Position numbers and translations under genes: made by a program. A DNA stretch of 64,000 nucleotides, taken from positions 3,534,001-3,598,000 of the forward strand of contig NZ_CP137079.1 in assembly GCF_033170155.1 (NCBI RefSeq), in the 5' to 3' direction. The stretch is from Raineyella sp. W15-4. Lineage in GTDB: Bacteria > Actinomycetota > Actinomycetes > Propionibacteriales > Propionibacteriaceae. The notes under the pieces were generated by a model that worked only from the letters and a program-made list of their open reading frames with translations, did no database searches and had not been told where the DNA came from. Of the stretch, positions 50,967 to 59,495 are shown piece after piece; the first letter of the stretch is position 1, and each line of letters begins with the position of its first letter.

Positions 50967-51506
50967 TCACGGAGTAACGGTGCAGGAGGAGCTGAGGCCG
51001 AGCAGGCCGACGGAGACTCTCGAATAGATCGGCGGGGTCGACGTCCAGCCGCCATCGCTCGGACCACCTGTGTAGGCGGCGATGTAGAAGCTCTGACCGA
51101 AGAGCGCACTCAGCAGCATTCCGAGCAGATCCTGGAGAATGCTCTGGGAGAACGTCGCACGGTACACACCATTGCCGCGATCCGTGATCGCGGCTGATCC
51201 CGCTGACATACCGCCCGTACTGGTACCCACGCTCCACTTCACGTCGGTAGAGGAGTATCCAGCCGGGGCTTTGTACTCGACCCATGCCGAGTTGATCACA
51301 CCGAGAGTCGTCCCCACCCCGCAGGTGGTGACCGTGGGCACCGGCACCTTCTTCGCGGTGAAACTCCCCTGCCCGTGCTCGCTGTCGACCCAGGATGCCT
51401 CGGTCTGGCCGGCCGAGGCGCTGAGGCCGGCCGGCAGCACCATCAGCACCGCGCACAGGACGGCCAGGATCCGGCCCCGGGTCGGGCGGCGCGCCCAGCG
51501 GATCAC
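50967..51506 (-). CDS. SipW-dependent-type exported protein
   Basis: A 179-residue exported protein with a basic N-terminus, a hydrophobic helix (residues 13-32) and then ASWVDSEHGQGSFTAK, the signature that follows signal peptides cut by SipW-type signal peptidases (AxWxDSE...GxF). The mature part is serine/threonine/glycine-rich and has two cysteines (in TTCGVG and SSSCTV), perhaps a disulfide. Its gene overlaps the signal peptidase gene by four bases. Relatives form fibres or coat proteins in Bacillus (TasA), but this one is short and its surface role is inferred. Confidence 0.72.
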   Translation of the reverse strand: MIRWARRPTRGRILAVLCAVLMVLPAGLSASAGQTEASWVDSEHGQGSFTAKKVPVPTVTTCGVGTTLGVINSAWVEYKAPAGYSSTDVKWSVGTSTGGMSAGSAAITDRGNGVYRATFSQSILQDLLGMLLSALFGQSFYIAAYTGGPSDGGWTSTPPIYSRVSVGLLGLSSSCTVTP

Positions 51507-52882
51507 GGCCGGCCCTCGGCCTTGTCGGTGTCACCGATGTCGCGGTGGTTCTGCTGCTTCGCCCGCAGGGCCAGCGCGAGGCCCGAGGTGATCGCCCCGA
51601 GGGCCAGGAGCAGCGACCAGCGTGCGCTCGGCCCACCGGTGCCGGCGAGGCCGCCGGGGCCCACCGACAGCGAGTCGCCCTGGCCGGAGGCGTGCAGCAG
51701 CGCCGACACGCCGGCGCCGGGGACGGGCCGGGCGGTCGGTGGCATCGTGACAGCCAGCAGCACCCACCGCTCCTCGTCGGAAGGCATCGTGAGCAGTTCG
51801 CGTTCGGCTCCGTCGATCGGCAACGGATCGAGGCCGGGCAGCGGCCAGGACCGGCCGGTGCACACCCCGTCGACCCACTGGACCGAACACGCCGCCGCGG
51901 CGGCGGTCAGTCCCATGCTGGCATCGCCGGTGGCCGACAGGCCGACGCTGACGGTGCCCGGGTCGGGCGCGTCAGCCGAGACCCCCACCTGCCAGTGCAC
52001 GGTCTCACCGGGCCCCATCATGGCCATCCGGGGATCAGGGAGGGACACCAGGGTGAGGTAGGTGCCGCGGACGATCTCGGTCTGGGCCGCCGCGGCCGGA
52101 AGGGCGACCGCGAGCGCGACCACCCCGGCCACCACCAGCGCCAGCACGATCAGCACGGTCACCATCAGACCGGCACGCCTGGGGTGACGCCGTGTGGCCT
52201 CGACGGCATGCCGGGCGGGGACGTGCCGGCGCGACGGGGACGGCCCGGGGATCCTCCGCTTACCCGGAGTCGGCCGTCTGCTCGACACTGTTCCCTTGCC
52301 CGGGACCGTCGACTCATCCGGAAGCGCCGCCTCATCCGGAAGCGACGGGCCCTTCTCGCCGGACCGGCCGCCGTCGCGCGGCCAGAATGCCCAGGTGACC
52401 AGCAGGGAGGCCCCGATGGTGATCGCGCCGAGCACGTACGGGTTCGACAGACGGACGATCACCAGTGCCAGCCCGGGCACCGAGGCCAGGGTGATGCGTA
52501 CCGTCGAGACGGTGTAGGGGGCCGCATCCTCCGACGCGTTCGCGTCGCCCTTCAGGGTGAGAATCCGCTGGTCGGCCGCCGGGCCCGCCGTGACCGAGGT
52601 GACCCGGTGGGTGACCGGCAGCTGTCCGGGCCGGTCGACGGTGACCACGTCGCCGACCTTCACCTCGGCCGCGGGGACCCTGCGGACGATCGCGACCGAA
52701 CCGGCCGGGATGGTCGGGCTCATCGACCCGGTCTTGAACATGATCAAGGTGACGTCGAACACCAACGCCAGCACGACCAGCACCACGCACAGGGCACCAA
52801 GGATCGACAGGACGGTCAGCACCACCTCTTCGGTGGCGCGCGCGATACGTCGTGCTGTGCTGATGCGTCGTGCGGTGCCCAT
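51503..52882 (-). CDS. SipW-type signal peptidase I with C-terminal ectodomain
   Basis: A 459-residue enzyme. After a membrane helix (about 21-48), Ser53 in GSMSPTI is the nucleophile; the base is His92 (VTHRV) rather than lysine, which marks the ER/SipW class, and KGDAN follows at 111. A second helix lies near 146-167. Unlike ordinary SipW, it continues with a charged, proline-rich linker, another helix (about 242-265), an extracytoplasmic beta-rich domain (about 266-420) and a last helix. ATG 52882 follows GGAGGTGAC. It sits among three genes for proteins with SipW-type signals and would cleave them. Confidence 0.85.
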   Translation of the reverse strand: MGTARRISTARRIARATEEVVLTVLSILGALCVVLVVLALVFDVTLIMFKTGSMSPTIPAGSVAIVRRVPAAEVKVGDVVTVDRPGQLPVTHRVTSVTAGPAADQRILTLKGDANASEDAAPYTVSTVRITLASVPGLALVIVRLSNPYVLGAITIGASLLVTWAFWPRDGGRSGEKGPSLPDEAALPDESTVPGKGTVSSRRPTPGKRRIPGPSPSRRHVPARHAVEATRRHPRRAGLMVTVLIVLALVVAGVVALAVALPAAAAQTEIVRGTYLTLVSLPDPRMAMMGPGETVHWQVGVSADAPDPGTVSVGLSATGDASMGLTAAAAACSVQWVDGVCTGRSWPLPGLDPLPIDGAERELLTMPSDEERWVLLAVTMPPTARPVPGAGVSALLHASGQGDSLSVGPGGLAGTGGPSARWSLLLALGAITSGLALALRAKQQNHRDIGDTDKAEGRP

Positions 52883-52893
52883 GTCACCTCCTC

Positions 52894-53523
52894 TCAATTG
52901 GACGAGGTCGCCAGGAAGCCCCAGGTGAGGGTGCCGGTGGTCCCCTGGTAGGAGTTGCCGGCGCCCGTGGTGACCCGGACGTCGAAGCAGTAGCGCAGGG
53001 TGTTCGCGGCATGGGCCGAGAGGGCGGTGTTCGGCGGAGAGCCGGGCATCGTGCCCCCCGCGACGTACGTACTCGCCCCGCCGGCGACCCAGGTCGGGGA
53101 GCCGGAGAAGGCCGCGAGATTGCAGGTCGTGGTCGAGCCGATGAGCACCGCGCGGTACTCGAGCACATCGGCGAGGGTGTCCGCCTTGCTGGCGGAGTTG
53201 AGCGCGACGGTCCCACCCACGGTGCTCGCGGCGGTGGTACGGACGTCCAGAGACGCGTAGTGCGACACTCCGGGCGACATCGCGGTGGCGCTGAAGGCGA
53301 GCGTGGCGGGCGATTCCTGGATGGTGCTCACCCAGCCTGATCCGGGGTTGGATTCGGTGGCGAACACACTCGCCGTGAACTGTCCGGCGGCGTACTCACT
53401 GTCGTTCCACGCGGCCAGGGTGACGGCCGCCCCGACCCCGAACACCAGCCCTCCGGCCAGCACGGCGCGCAGTCGTCTCCAGACCCCCGCGCGCCGTGAC
53501 CGTGCCGTCAGCTCATGGCTCAT
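52894..53523 (-). CDS. SipW-dependent-type exported protein, TasA-like
   Basis: A 209-residue exported protein. Residues 18-42 form the signal helix ending in AVTLAAWNDSEYAAGQFTAS, which matches the SipW cleavage region. The mature domain is about 165 residues, rich in threonine, serine, valine and alanine, predicted to be beta-sheet, with cysteines in TTCNL and RYCFD that might pair. It resembles TasA/CotN-type matrix proteins of the camelysin group only in pattern. Its gene is 11 bases before the signal peptidase start. ATG 53523 has GGAGGG upstream. Surface fibre formation is inferred. Confidence 0.78.
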   Translation of the reverse strand: MSHELTARSRRAGVWRRLRAVLAGGLVFGVGAAVTLAAWNDSEYAAGQFTASVFATESNPGSGWVSTIQESPATLAFSATAMSPGVSHYASLDVRTTAASTVGGTVALNSASKADTLADVLEYRAVLIGSTTTCNLAAFSGSPTWVAGGASTYVAGGTMPGSPPNTALSAHAANTLRYCFDVRVTTGAGNSYQGTTGTLTWGFLATSSN

Positions 53524-53598
53524 CCGTCTGCCCTCCATCGCCCGCCGTCCTCCCGGACGGCGCTCACGCGCCCGAGGCGCTGCCGCGCCGGTCACTGA

Positions 53599-54234
53599 TC
53601 AGCTGATGCTGGTGGCCTTGAACTCCCAGACGGTCGAGGCGGTCCCGCCCTGCACGAAACTGGTCTCCGGGCCGGCGGTGACCTTGACGCAGAGTTGCAC
53701 GGCGGCGCCCGCGGTCCCGGTGGCGCCCTTGGCGAGATTGACCGAGGCCGGGGTGGCCGGCCGGGCACTCAGCGTGGTGCCGGTCCACACCGCCGTCGCC
53801 GAGCCGACTGTGGCGGCGTCGCAAGTATCCCCCGAGGCGAGTTGGTAGATGTCGTACGAGAGATGATCCGCATTGGTGCCGGTCGCCGTGTTGGTCGCCG
53901 GGTTGAGCACCAGCGTGGCGTCGCTGGTGGTAGTGCTGTCGAGGCGCACCCAGAACGCCTTGTAGAGCACGTTGTCAGGCGAGATGTTCCCGCTGTACGT
54001 CGCCGAGTCGAACACGACCGCGGCTGTCCCGGCAGTGTCGTGCTGGGAGTAGGTCGTGCCGTCGGTACTGCCCTCCAGATTGAACGTGCCCGCCGCGAAG
54101 TCACCCTTCGCGAACTCCGAGTCGTTCCAGGCAGCCAGAGTGACCGCCGCTCCCACGCCGAGCACGACTCCACCGGCAAGGAGTGCGCGAATCCTGTGGC
54201 TGCGGGTCCATCGAGTCGAGGTGTTGTCGGACAT
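53599..54234 (-). CDS. SipW-dependent-type exported protein, second copy
   Basis: A 211-residue relative of the 52894 gene with nearly the same leader: basic N-terminus, helix, then AAVTLAAWNDSEFAKGDFAA. The mature part has two cysteines (GDTCDA and QLCVK), a repeated aromatic/threonine pattern and a C-terminal VWEFKATS strand like the GFLATS end of its neighbour. The proteins thus arose by duplication. It is the first gene of the four-gene unit; the promoter must lie in the hairpin-rich gap 54235-54409. Confidence 0.8.
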   Translation of the reverse strand: MSDNTSTRWTRSHRIRALLAGGVVLGVGAAVTLAAWNDSEFAKGDFAAGTFNLEGSTDGTTYSQHDTAGTAAVVFDSATYSGNISPDNVLYKAFWVRLDSTTTSDATLVLNPATNTATGTNADHLSYDIYQLASGDTCDAATVGSATAVWTGTTLSARPATPASVNLAKGATGTAGAAVQLCVKVTAGPETSFVQGGTASTVWEFKATSIS

Positions 54235-54260
54235 CCTTGTCCCCTCTCAGAAATAGTGCT

Positions 54261-54314
54261 GCGGATCCCGCACGGTTCGGCGTCGGCCGCCCGAAACCTG
54301 TGCGGGATGTCCGC
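54261..54314 (-). promoter_or_regulatory. Long hairpin before the exported-protein operon
   Basis: GCGGATCCCGCAC (54261-54273) pairs with GTGCGGGATGTCCGC (54300-54314) with a two-base bulge, and the inner GGTTCGG pairs with CCGAAACC. It ends 26 bases before the first start codon. A smaller dyad (CACAG...GTTCC...GGAAC...CTGTG) is at 54329-54357. Together they could be a terminator of the dehydrogenase gene or a structured leader. Confidence 0.5.
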
Positions 54315-54409
54315 AGCCTATGCCAGCTCACAGGTTCCACACAGCGGAACATCTGTGGCCGCGTGTGGCGATTGTCACAAAGAGGCAGGCACGTCAACCC
54401 GGCTGCACC

Positions 54410-55219
54410 TCACCCCAGCAGGTCGTCGACCACCCGCCCGATCAGGCCCTTGGCGTTGGCCACGTCCAGGATCGACCCGGAGGTGGTGATGCCGTATTTG
54501 CGGGAGGCCAGCAGGACGTACGCCCCGGTGTAGTCGACCGCCTCGGGACAGCGCCGCAGCGCGGACTTCTTCGCGACCATCCCGGCCATGTCGAAACCGC
54601 TCACCGAGGTGTCGGCCAGGCCCATCGCCGCCGGCCCGCGCAGATCGCTGACCATGCCGGCCGGTGCGACGCCGTTGACCCGTACGTCGGGGGCGAGTTC
54701 GTACGCCAACTGCTTCACCAGCCCGGCCCCGGCATGCTTGCTGGAGATGTAGAGCGTGCCACCGCCACCGGGGTAGAGGGCGGCGTTGGACAGCGTGACG
54801 ATGAACGAGCCGTGGCTGGCCCGCAGCGCCTCCAGCGCCGCCTTCGCAGCGAGCAGCGGGCCCCTGACGTTGAGCCGGTAGAGCTCGTCGAAGCCCCGCT
54901 CCAGTTCCTCCGGCGACATCTCGTCCAGGCTGCGGCCGAAGTCCCACAGCCCGGCGTTCGCGATGAAGGTGTCGAGCCTGCCCCACCGGGCGACCGCCAG
55001 GTCGACGGCCGCCCGGTTCGAGGCGTACGTCCCCGCATCGCCCGGCAGGACTGCCACCCGCTCCGGATCACACTCGGCCTCCAGCGCCCGGCACTTGTCG
55101 GCCGAATACTCCAGCACGACCACCCGGGCGCCCTCGTCCAGCAGGGTGTCCACCAGCGCCCGACCGAGCCCGGAACCACCCCCGGTGAGCACCGCGACCT
55201 GTCCGTCCAACCAACCCAT
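54410..55219 (-). CDS. cis-Dihydrodiol dehydrogenase, BphB/HcaB-like SDR
   Basis: A 269-residue SDR that oxidises the cis-dihydrodiol made by a ring-hydroxylating dioxygenase to a catechol with NAD+. Seen are the cofactor loop GGGSGLG at 13-19, FIANAGLWDFG, and the triad Ser144-Tyr157-Lys161 (SNAALYP, TLYISSK), at nearly the same positions as in BphB. It follows the MhpB-type gene after 95 bases on the same strand, with AAGGAG upstream. It completes the dioxygenase step of System B, and may serve System A too. Confidence 0.9.
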   Translation of the reverse strand: MGWLDGQVAVLTGGGSGLGRALVDTLLDEGARVVVLEYSADKCRALEAECDPERVAVLPGDAGTYASNRAAVDLAVARWGRLDTFIANAGLWDFGRSLDEMSPEELERGFDELYRLNVRGPLLAAKAALEALRASHGSFIVTLSNAALYPGGGGTLYISSKHAGAGLVKQLAYELAPDVRVNGVAPAGMVSDLRGPAAMGLADTSVSGFDMAGMVAKKSALRRCPEAVDYTGAYVLLASRKYGITTSGSILDVANAKGLIGRVVDDLLG

Positions 55220-55314
55220 CTGCGTTCTCCTTGTCCTGAGGATGCGTCTGTTGCCCCCGGTGCGTCGTGCCTGCGCCGACGCGCACCGGGGGCGTCCTGC
55301 TCGGGCGCCGGCGC

Positions 55315-56259
55315 TCAGCGGGTCCGAGCCGCCATCACACCGAAGCCGGCGATGTACTCCGGGATCGGCTCGTAGTACTCGAACGTCGTCTCGTACGGTC
55401 CGGCGGCCGCCAACGCGCTGAATGCGGCCACCCAGGCGCGGACCTCGTGCGAGGAGTGCCCGGCGTCCTCGGTCATCGCGTCCGTCGCGTACGCGTCGAA
55501 GCGGGCCGGCTCACCGGCGGCGCAGTCGGCCATGAAGGCTCGGTCCCAGTCCGGGTTGAGGTCGCGGATCGACGCCTCGCCGCGGGCGAACGCCGCCGCC
55601 CCCTCGATCACCCGGCGCTGCCGCGCCTCACGGGCCTCCGGGGTGGGGTGGCGGCCGTCGATCAGCCCGGCCCGGACCGGCGTGGGGGCGGTGTCCCACT
55701 GCGGGACCGGCGGATCGTGCGACAGCCCGCCGGAGGCGATCACCAGCACCCGCTCGTCGAGCGAGGCGAGGTAGTCCCCGACCGCCTGGCCCATCGCCCG
55801 GATCCGGCGCATCGGGACGAACGGCCCGGCGACACCGTTGACGAAGACCGGCACCACCGGCCGAGCGGTCAGCCCGCCGAAGAGGGTCTCCAGCGGCTGC
55901 ACGGCACCGTGGTCGACCTCCATCCGGCGGGACAGCGCCATGTCGATGTCGGCCTGCTGGACATGCCGGACCAGGGCCAGCGCCTGCGCCTCGTCGACCG
56001 ACAGCGGTCCGGCCGCGGTGTCGTAGTCGCCGATCGCGGTGGCGGCCAGGCCGATGCAGAACGGCGGCATCAGGTCGTAGAAGAAGCCGTTGTAGTGGTC
56101 CGGGGCGAAGACCACGACCAGGGTCGGGTCGTACGCCTGGGCGACGGCGTGGATCCGGGCGAACGCCGCGTCGACCCGGGCACGGACCTCGGGGGCGGGC
56201 GGCAGTTCCGCGGTGTGCAACAGCGGACTGTGGGACATCGCGATCAGGGCGAGTGACAT
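55315..56259 (-). CDS. mhpB: MhpB-type 2,3-dihydroxyphenylpropionate 1,2-dioxygenase
   Basis: A 314-residue extradiol dioxygenase of the LigB-like (type III) group, which opens 2,3-dihydroxyphenylpropionate and 2,3-dihydroxycinnamate. Metal- and acid-base histidines appear in AMSHSPLL (His10), FAPDHYNGFFY (His55) and EVDHGAV (His117), and GGLSHDPP is present. The start is ATG 56259 behind AAGGA. It lies with the dihydrodiol dehydrogenase after it and a TetR gene before it on the minus strand. This enzyme most strongly points to a phenylpropionate/cinnamate pathway. Confidence 0.9.
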   Translation of the reverse strand: MSLALIAMSHSPLLHTAELPPAPEVRARVDAAFARIHAVAQAYDPTLVVVFAPDHYNGFFYDLMPPFCIGLAATAIGDYDTAAGPLSVDEAQALALVRHVQQADIDMALSRRMEVDHGAVQPLETLFGGLTARPVVPVFVNGVAGPFVPMRRIRAMGQAVGDYLASLDERVLVIASGGLSHDPPVPQWDTAPTPVRAGLIDGRHPTPEAREARQRRVIEGAAAFARGEASIRDLNPDWDRAFMADCAAGEPARFDAYATDAMTEDAGHSSHEVRAWVAAFSALAAAGPYETTFEYYEPIPEYIAGFGVMAARTR

Positions 56260-56317
56260 CAGGGGTCCTTCGAGAACAGTGGGGACGCGACAGTGCCGAC
56301 AGCACTGACGCGACGAC

Positions 56318-56328
56318 GTGCTCACTCA
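56318..56328. promoter_or_regulatory. Half operator GTGCTCACTCA before mhpB
   Basis: GTGCTCACTCA repeats 11 bases of the palindrome at 57257-57274, in the 116-base gap between the TetR gene and mhpB. It may let the same TetR protein act on mhpB. Confidence 0.45.
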
Positions 56329-56375
56329 CCCCGCCCCGGCCGGACGCCCTCCGGCCGATGAACGGTGCTCCGAGG

Positions 56376-57185
56376 CTAAGTGGCCGCGCCCGGCAGGTCA
56401 ACCCCGTCGGGCAGGTTCGTCCCGCCGGACAGATCGGCCGCCGCAGGCAGCTCCGCCCCACCGGACGGGTCACCCCCACCAGACCGGCCCGGCCCCGCAG
56501 CCCGGGCCGGCGACGGCGCCAGCACCAGGGATCCGATGCCGCCGGCACGCTCGGAGAAGAACGTCGGCACAGGCTCCCCCACCTCCTCGCAGGCCAGGGT
56601 GACCATCCGGGCCATCACCGCGGTGGCCACCGCGGTGATGAACTCCTCGTCGCGCTGGGTCCCGGCGACCCGGGACAGCAGGCAGCCCTCGACCGTGGCG
56701 AGGGAGAAGTCGGCCATCCGGCCGGGCAGCTCCGGCACCTCCGCCAGCACCCGGGCCGGCACCAGGTCGAGCCAGGCGCCGGTCAGCGCCCGCTGGGTGA
56801 TCTCGCGCAGCGTACGGATCTCCTGGGCGGTCTTCGAGTCCTGCATGTCCGCGTCAAGCATCAACTGGACGTTGAACCGCCACAGCCCGTGCCGGGCCGG
56901 GTTCTCCACGATCGAGTCCAGTACCACCTTGACCGGGTTCGGCGCGTCGCCGGGGCCGAGGTGGTCCACCATCGGCCGGGACTCCTCGTAGCCGTGGCGC
57001 ACCAGCGCCGCGAACAGGGCGTCCTTGTCCTCGAAGTGCCAGTAGAAGGACCCCGGATGGACGCCGGCCTCCTTCTGGATCATCGCCAGCGTCGTCCCCT
57101 TGTAGCCACGTTCGGCGGAGATCCGGCTCGCCGCGGCGAGGATCCGCTGGCGGGTGGAGCGGGGATCGGCGGGGGTCCTGGCCAC
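56376..57185 (-). CDS. TetR-family regulator of System B
   Basis: A 269-residue TetR protein. The helix-turn-helix spans about residues 14-60 (RQRILAAASRISAERGYKGT and AMIQKEAGVHPGSFYWHF in family order), followed by the ligand domain. The last 40 residues are glycine/aspartate/alanine-rich with degenerate repeats (GGAELPAAADLSGGTNLP) and are probably disordered; this tail is unusual. GTG 57185 has AGGAAGGA upstream. It is divergent from the System B dioxygenase and 72 bases from an almost perfect palindrome, its likely operator. Confidence 0.87.
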   Translation of the reverse strand: MARTPADPRSTRQRILAAASRISAERGYKGTTLAMIQKEAGVHPGSFYWHFEDKDALFAALVRHGYEESRPMVDHLGPGDAPNPVKVVLDSIVENPARHGLWRFNVQLMLDADMQDSKTAQEIRTLREITQRALTGAWLDLVPARVLAEVPELPGRMADFSLATVEGCLLSRVAGTQRDEEFITAVATAVMARMVTLACEEVGEPVPTFFSERAGGIGSLVLAPSPARAAGPGRSGGGDPSGGAELPAAADLSGGTNLPDGVDLPGAAT

Positions 57186-57256
57186 TCGCGTCCTTCCTGG
57201 TGGAACGGTCGGTGTTGATCGTACGCCACCGCCGTTAGCGTGATCCTCACCACATA

Positions 57257-57274
57257 CTTGAGTGCTCACTCAAG
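57257..57274. promoter_or_regulatory. Palindrome CTTGAGTGCTCACTCAAG, TetR operator candidate
   Basis: Eight-base arms match exactly around a two-base centre. It lies in the gap between the divergent TetR gene and the System B dioxygenase, about 72 bases from the TetR start and 137 bases from the dioxygenase start. This is the usual shape and place of a TetR operator. Confidence 0.72.
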
Positions 57275-57410
57275 ACCGGGTCACACCGATCCGTCCGTAC
57301 CTCACATCCACATCCCACCGCTGCAGGCTCCAGCGTCGGACGCCCCTCGGCCCTCACCGGCCGACCGTCACCGGAGCCGCCACCGCCGGTCCGTTGACAA
57401 GGGAGTTTCC

Positions 57411-58748
57411 ATGACCGACATCACCGAACTCATCGACATCGAGAATGGTCGCCTGTCCGGGAAGATCTTCTACGACCAGGAGATCTACGAGCAGGAGCTG
57501 GAGAAGGTCTGGAAACGTGCCTGGTGCATGCTCGCCCACGACTCGATGATCCCCAAGCGGGGTGACTACCTGCAGACCTACATCGGCGAGGACCCGATCA
57601 TGGTCGTCCGCCAGAAGGACGGCAGCGTCAGGGCCTTCCTCAACCAGTGCCGCCACCGCGGGATGCGGATCTGCCGCGCCGACAAGGGCACCGCCAAGGC
57701 GTTCACCTGCAGCTTCCACGGCTGGGCCTACGACCTGGCCGGCGACCTGATCCAGGTCCCGCGGCAGAACACCGCCTACCCGGAGACCTTCGAGCGCGGC
57801 GACTTCGGCGCCGTCAAGGTCCCGCGGATCCAGTACTACAAGGGCTTCTGGTTCGGCACCTGGGACAAGGACGCCCCCGACTTCGAGGACTACCTCGGCT
57901 CGGCGAAGTACTACCTCGACGGCTACATCGACCGCTGGGACGGCGGGATGGAGCAGGTCGCCTTCCACCGCTGGGTGCTGCCGAACAACTGGAAGTTCAT
58001 GGCCGAGCAGCCCACCTCGGACATGCAGCACTCCGAGATCACCCACATCTCCGCGGCCACGGTGCTGAACAAGGGCTCCGACGCCGCCGACCGCACCCTG
58101 CGCGGCAACGACCCGGTCGGGCGGCAGTTCTTCGCCGACTTCGGCCACGGCGGCGCCTGGTACGGCGAGAAGGGCGCCGAGGTGCCGAACACCGGCCAGG
58201 CGATGCAGGCGTACGAGGCGCAGCCGGAGATCGCGGAGATGATCGCCCGCCGCCTCGGCGACGACCGCGAGGTCCGCGGTCACCTGAACATCTGGCCGAC
58301 CTTCATGCTGCTGGGCAACTACACCATCCGGGTCACCCACCCGCGTGGCCCGCACGAGCAGGAGGTCTGGGCCTGGACCTTCGTGCCGAAGGACGCTCCG
58401 GAGGAGATCAAGGACTCCATCCGCCGCGACGTGCTGCGCACCTTCACCCCGGCCGGCATGTTCGAGGCCGACGACGCCCTGAACTGGGAGGAGATGCAGC
58501 ACATCCTCAAGGGCAAGGTCGCCCGCGAGACCGGCTACCTGTACCAGATGGTCGGCGCCCCGATCCAGTGGGACGAGGGCTGCTACCCCGGCGGCTCCTC
58601 CGCCCACGTCTTCTCCGACAACGCGGCGATCAACATGTACGCGAACTACCTCGACATGATGACCTCCGACTCCTGGGAGGAACTGATGGAGAAGCGCGCC
58701 CAGCACCGGATGGGCCTGCCCACCACCCCCGCCGCGGTCCAGGCCTGA
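57411..58748 (+). CDS. Ring-hydroxylating dioxygenase alpha subunit, System B
   Basis: A 445-residue large subunit. Rieske ligands are Cys80, His82, Cys100 and His103 (CRHRG, CSFHGWAY). The mononuclear iron ligands are His207 and His212, with bridging Asp204, in SDMQHSEITH; the tyrosine usual after the aspartate-methionine pair (as in SDMYH) is replaced by glutamine. The C-terminal iron-ligand acid lies beyond residue 360. ATG 57411 follows AAGGGAG. It begins the plus-strand System B unit, which also supplies ferredoxin and reductase. The family points to aromatic substrates such as biphenyl, phenylpropionate or cinnamate; the actual one is not readable. Confidence 0.9.
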   Translation: MTDITELIDIENGRLSGKIFYDQEIYEQELEKVWKRAWCMLAHDSMIPKRGDYLQTYIGEDPIMVVRQKDGSVRAFLNQCRHRGMRICRADKGTAKAFTCSFHGWAYDLAGDLIQVPRQNTAYPETFERGDFGAVKVPRIQYYKGFWFGTWDKDAPDFEDYLGSAKYYLDGYIDRWDGGMEQVAFHRWVLPNNWKFMAEQPTSDMQHSEITHISAATVLNKGSDAADRTLRGNDPVGRQFFADFGHGGAWYGEKGAEVPNTGQAMQAYEAQPEIAEMIARRLGDDREVRGHLNIWPTFMLLGNYTIRVTHPRGPHEQEVWAWTFVPKDAPEEIKDSIRRDVLRTFTPAGMFEADDALNWEEMQHILKGKVARETGYLYQMVGAPIQWDEGCYPGGSSAHVFSDNAAINMYANYLDMMTSDSWEELMEKRAQHRMGLPTTPAAVQA

Positions 58749-58807
58749 GCCCGGCCACCCCGCACCGTACGACACGACCAGCCACAACGCACGACGAGGT
58801 GTGACCC

Positions 58808-59449
58808 ATGACCGTGACCACTGACCCCACCACCACTGACACCGCCACCACCGCCATCCCGTTCGGCGACCCGGACGCCGCCGCCCGTCCGATCGGGGCG
58901 ACGACCGACAAGCTGACCGCGCTGCTCGCCGACGTCGATCCGGCCGTCGAGCGCGCCCTCACCCGGTTCCTCCATGAGGAGGTGCAGGTCCTGGACGACT
59001 GGAAGTGGGGCGAGTGGCTCGACTTCTTCGCCGACGACTGCCTGTACTGGGCTCCGACCCAGGAGGAGCGCCTGGCCCGCGAGCGTTCCCGGCACATCTC
59101 CGCGTTCCGCACCTCCGCCTACTTCGAGGAGAACAAGGTCCAGCTGAAGCAGCGGGTCGACCGGCTGCTGACCAACCAGGCCTGGGGTGAGGAGCCGCCG
59201 TCGCGGGCCCGGCACATCATCAGCAACATCCGGGTGACCAAGGGCGTCGCCGAGGACGAGTACGTGGTGAAGTCCAACTTCTACGACTACCGCTCCATCG
59301 GGCAGCGCTCCCAGGACTCGATCACCGGCGAGCGGACCGACCGGATCGTCCGTGACCCGGCCTCGCCGTGGGGCTACCTGATCAAGGAGCGCCGGGTCCT
59401 GTTCGACATGTCCATCATCCTGAACAAGAACCTCAGCCTGTTCTACTGA
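58808..59449 (+). CDS. Ring-hydroxylating dioxygenase beta subunit, System B
   Basis: A 213-residue small subunit, the partner of the alpha subunit 59 bases upstream. It has FLHEEVQVLDDWKWGEWLDFF, DDCLYWAP, PSRARHIISNIRV and the end RVLFDMSIILNKNLSLFY, all family-type. The first 30 residues form a threonine-rich tail (TTDPTTTDTATT). It helps hold the alpha3beta3 assembly. A GAGGTG ribosome site lies before ATG 58808. The order alpha, beta, then two unusual proteins, then ferredoxin is discussed at the next entries. Confidence 0.9.
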   Translation: MTVTTDPTTTDTATTAIPFGDPDAAARPIGATTDKLTALLADVDPAVERALTRFLHEEVQVLDDWKWGEWLDFFADDCLYWAPTQEERLARERSRHISAFRTSAYFEENKVQLKQRVDRLLTNQAWGEEPPSRARHIISNIRVTKGVAEDEYVVKSNFYDYRSIGQRSQDSITGERTDRIVRDPASPWGYLIKERRVLFDMSIILNKNLSLFY

Positions 59450-59495
59450 GCCGTTACCCGATCGCCCGTTCATCCCTGCCCCGGAGAGGAGAGCC

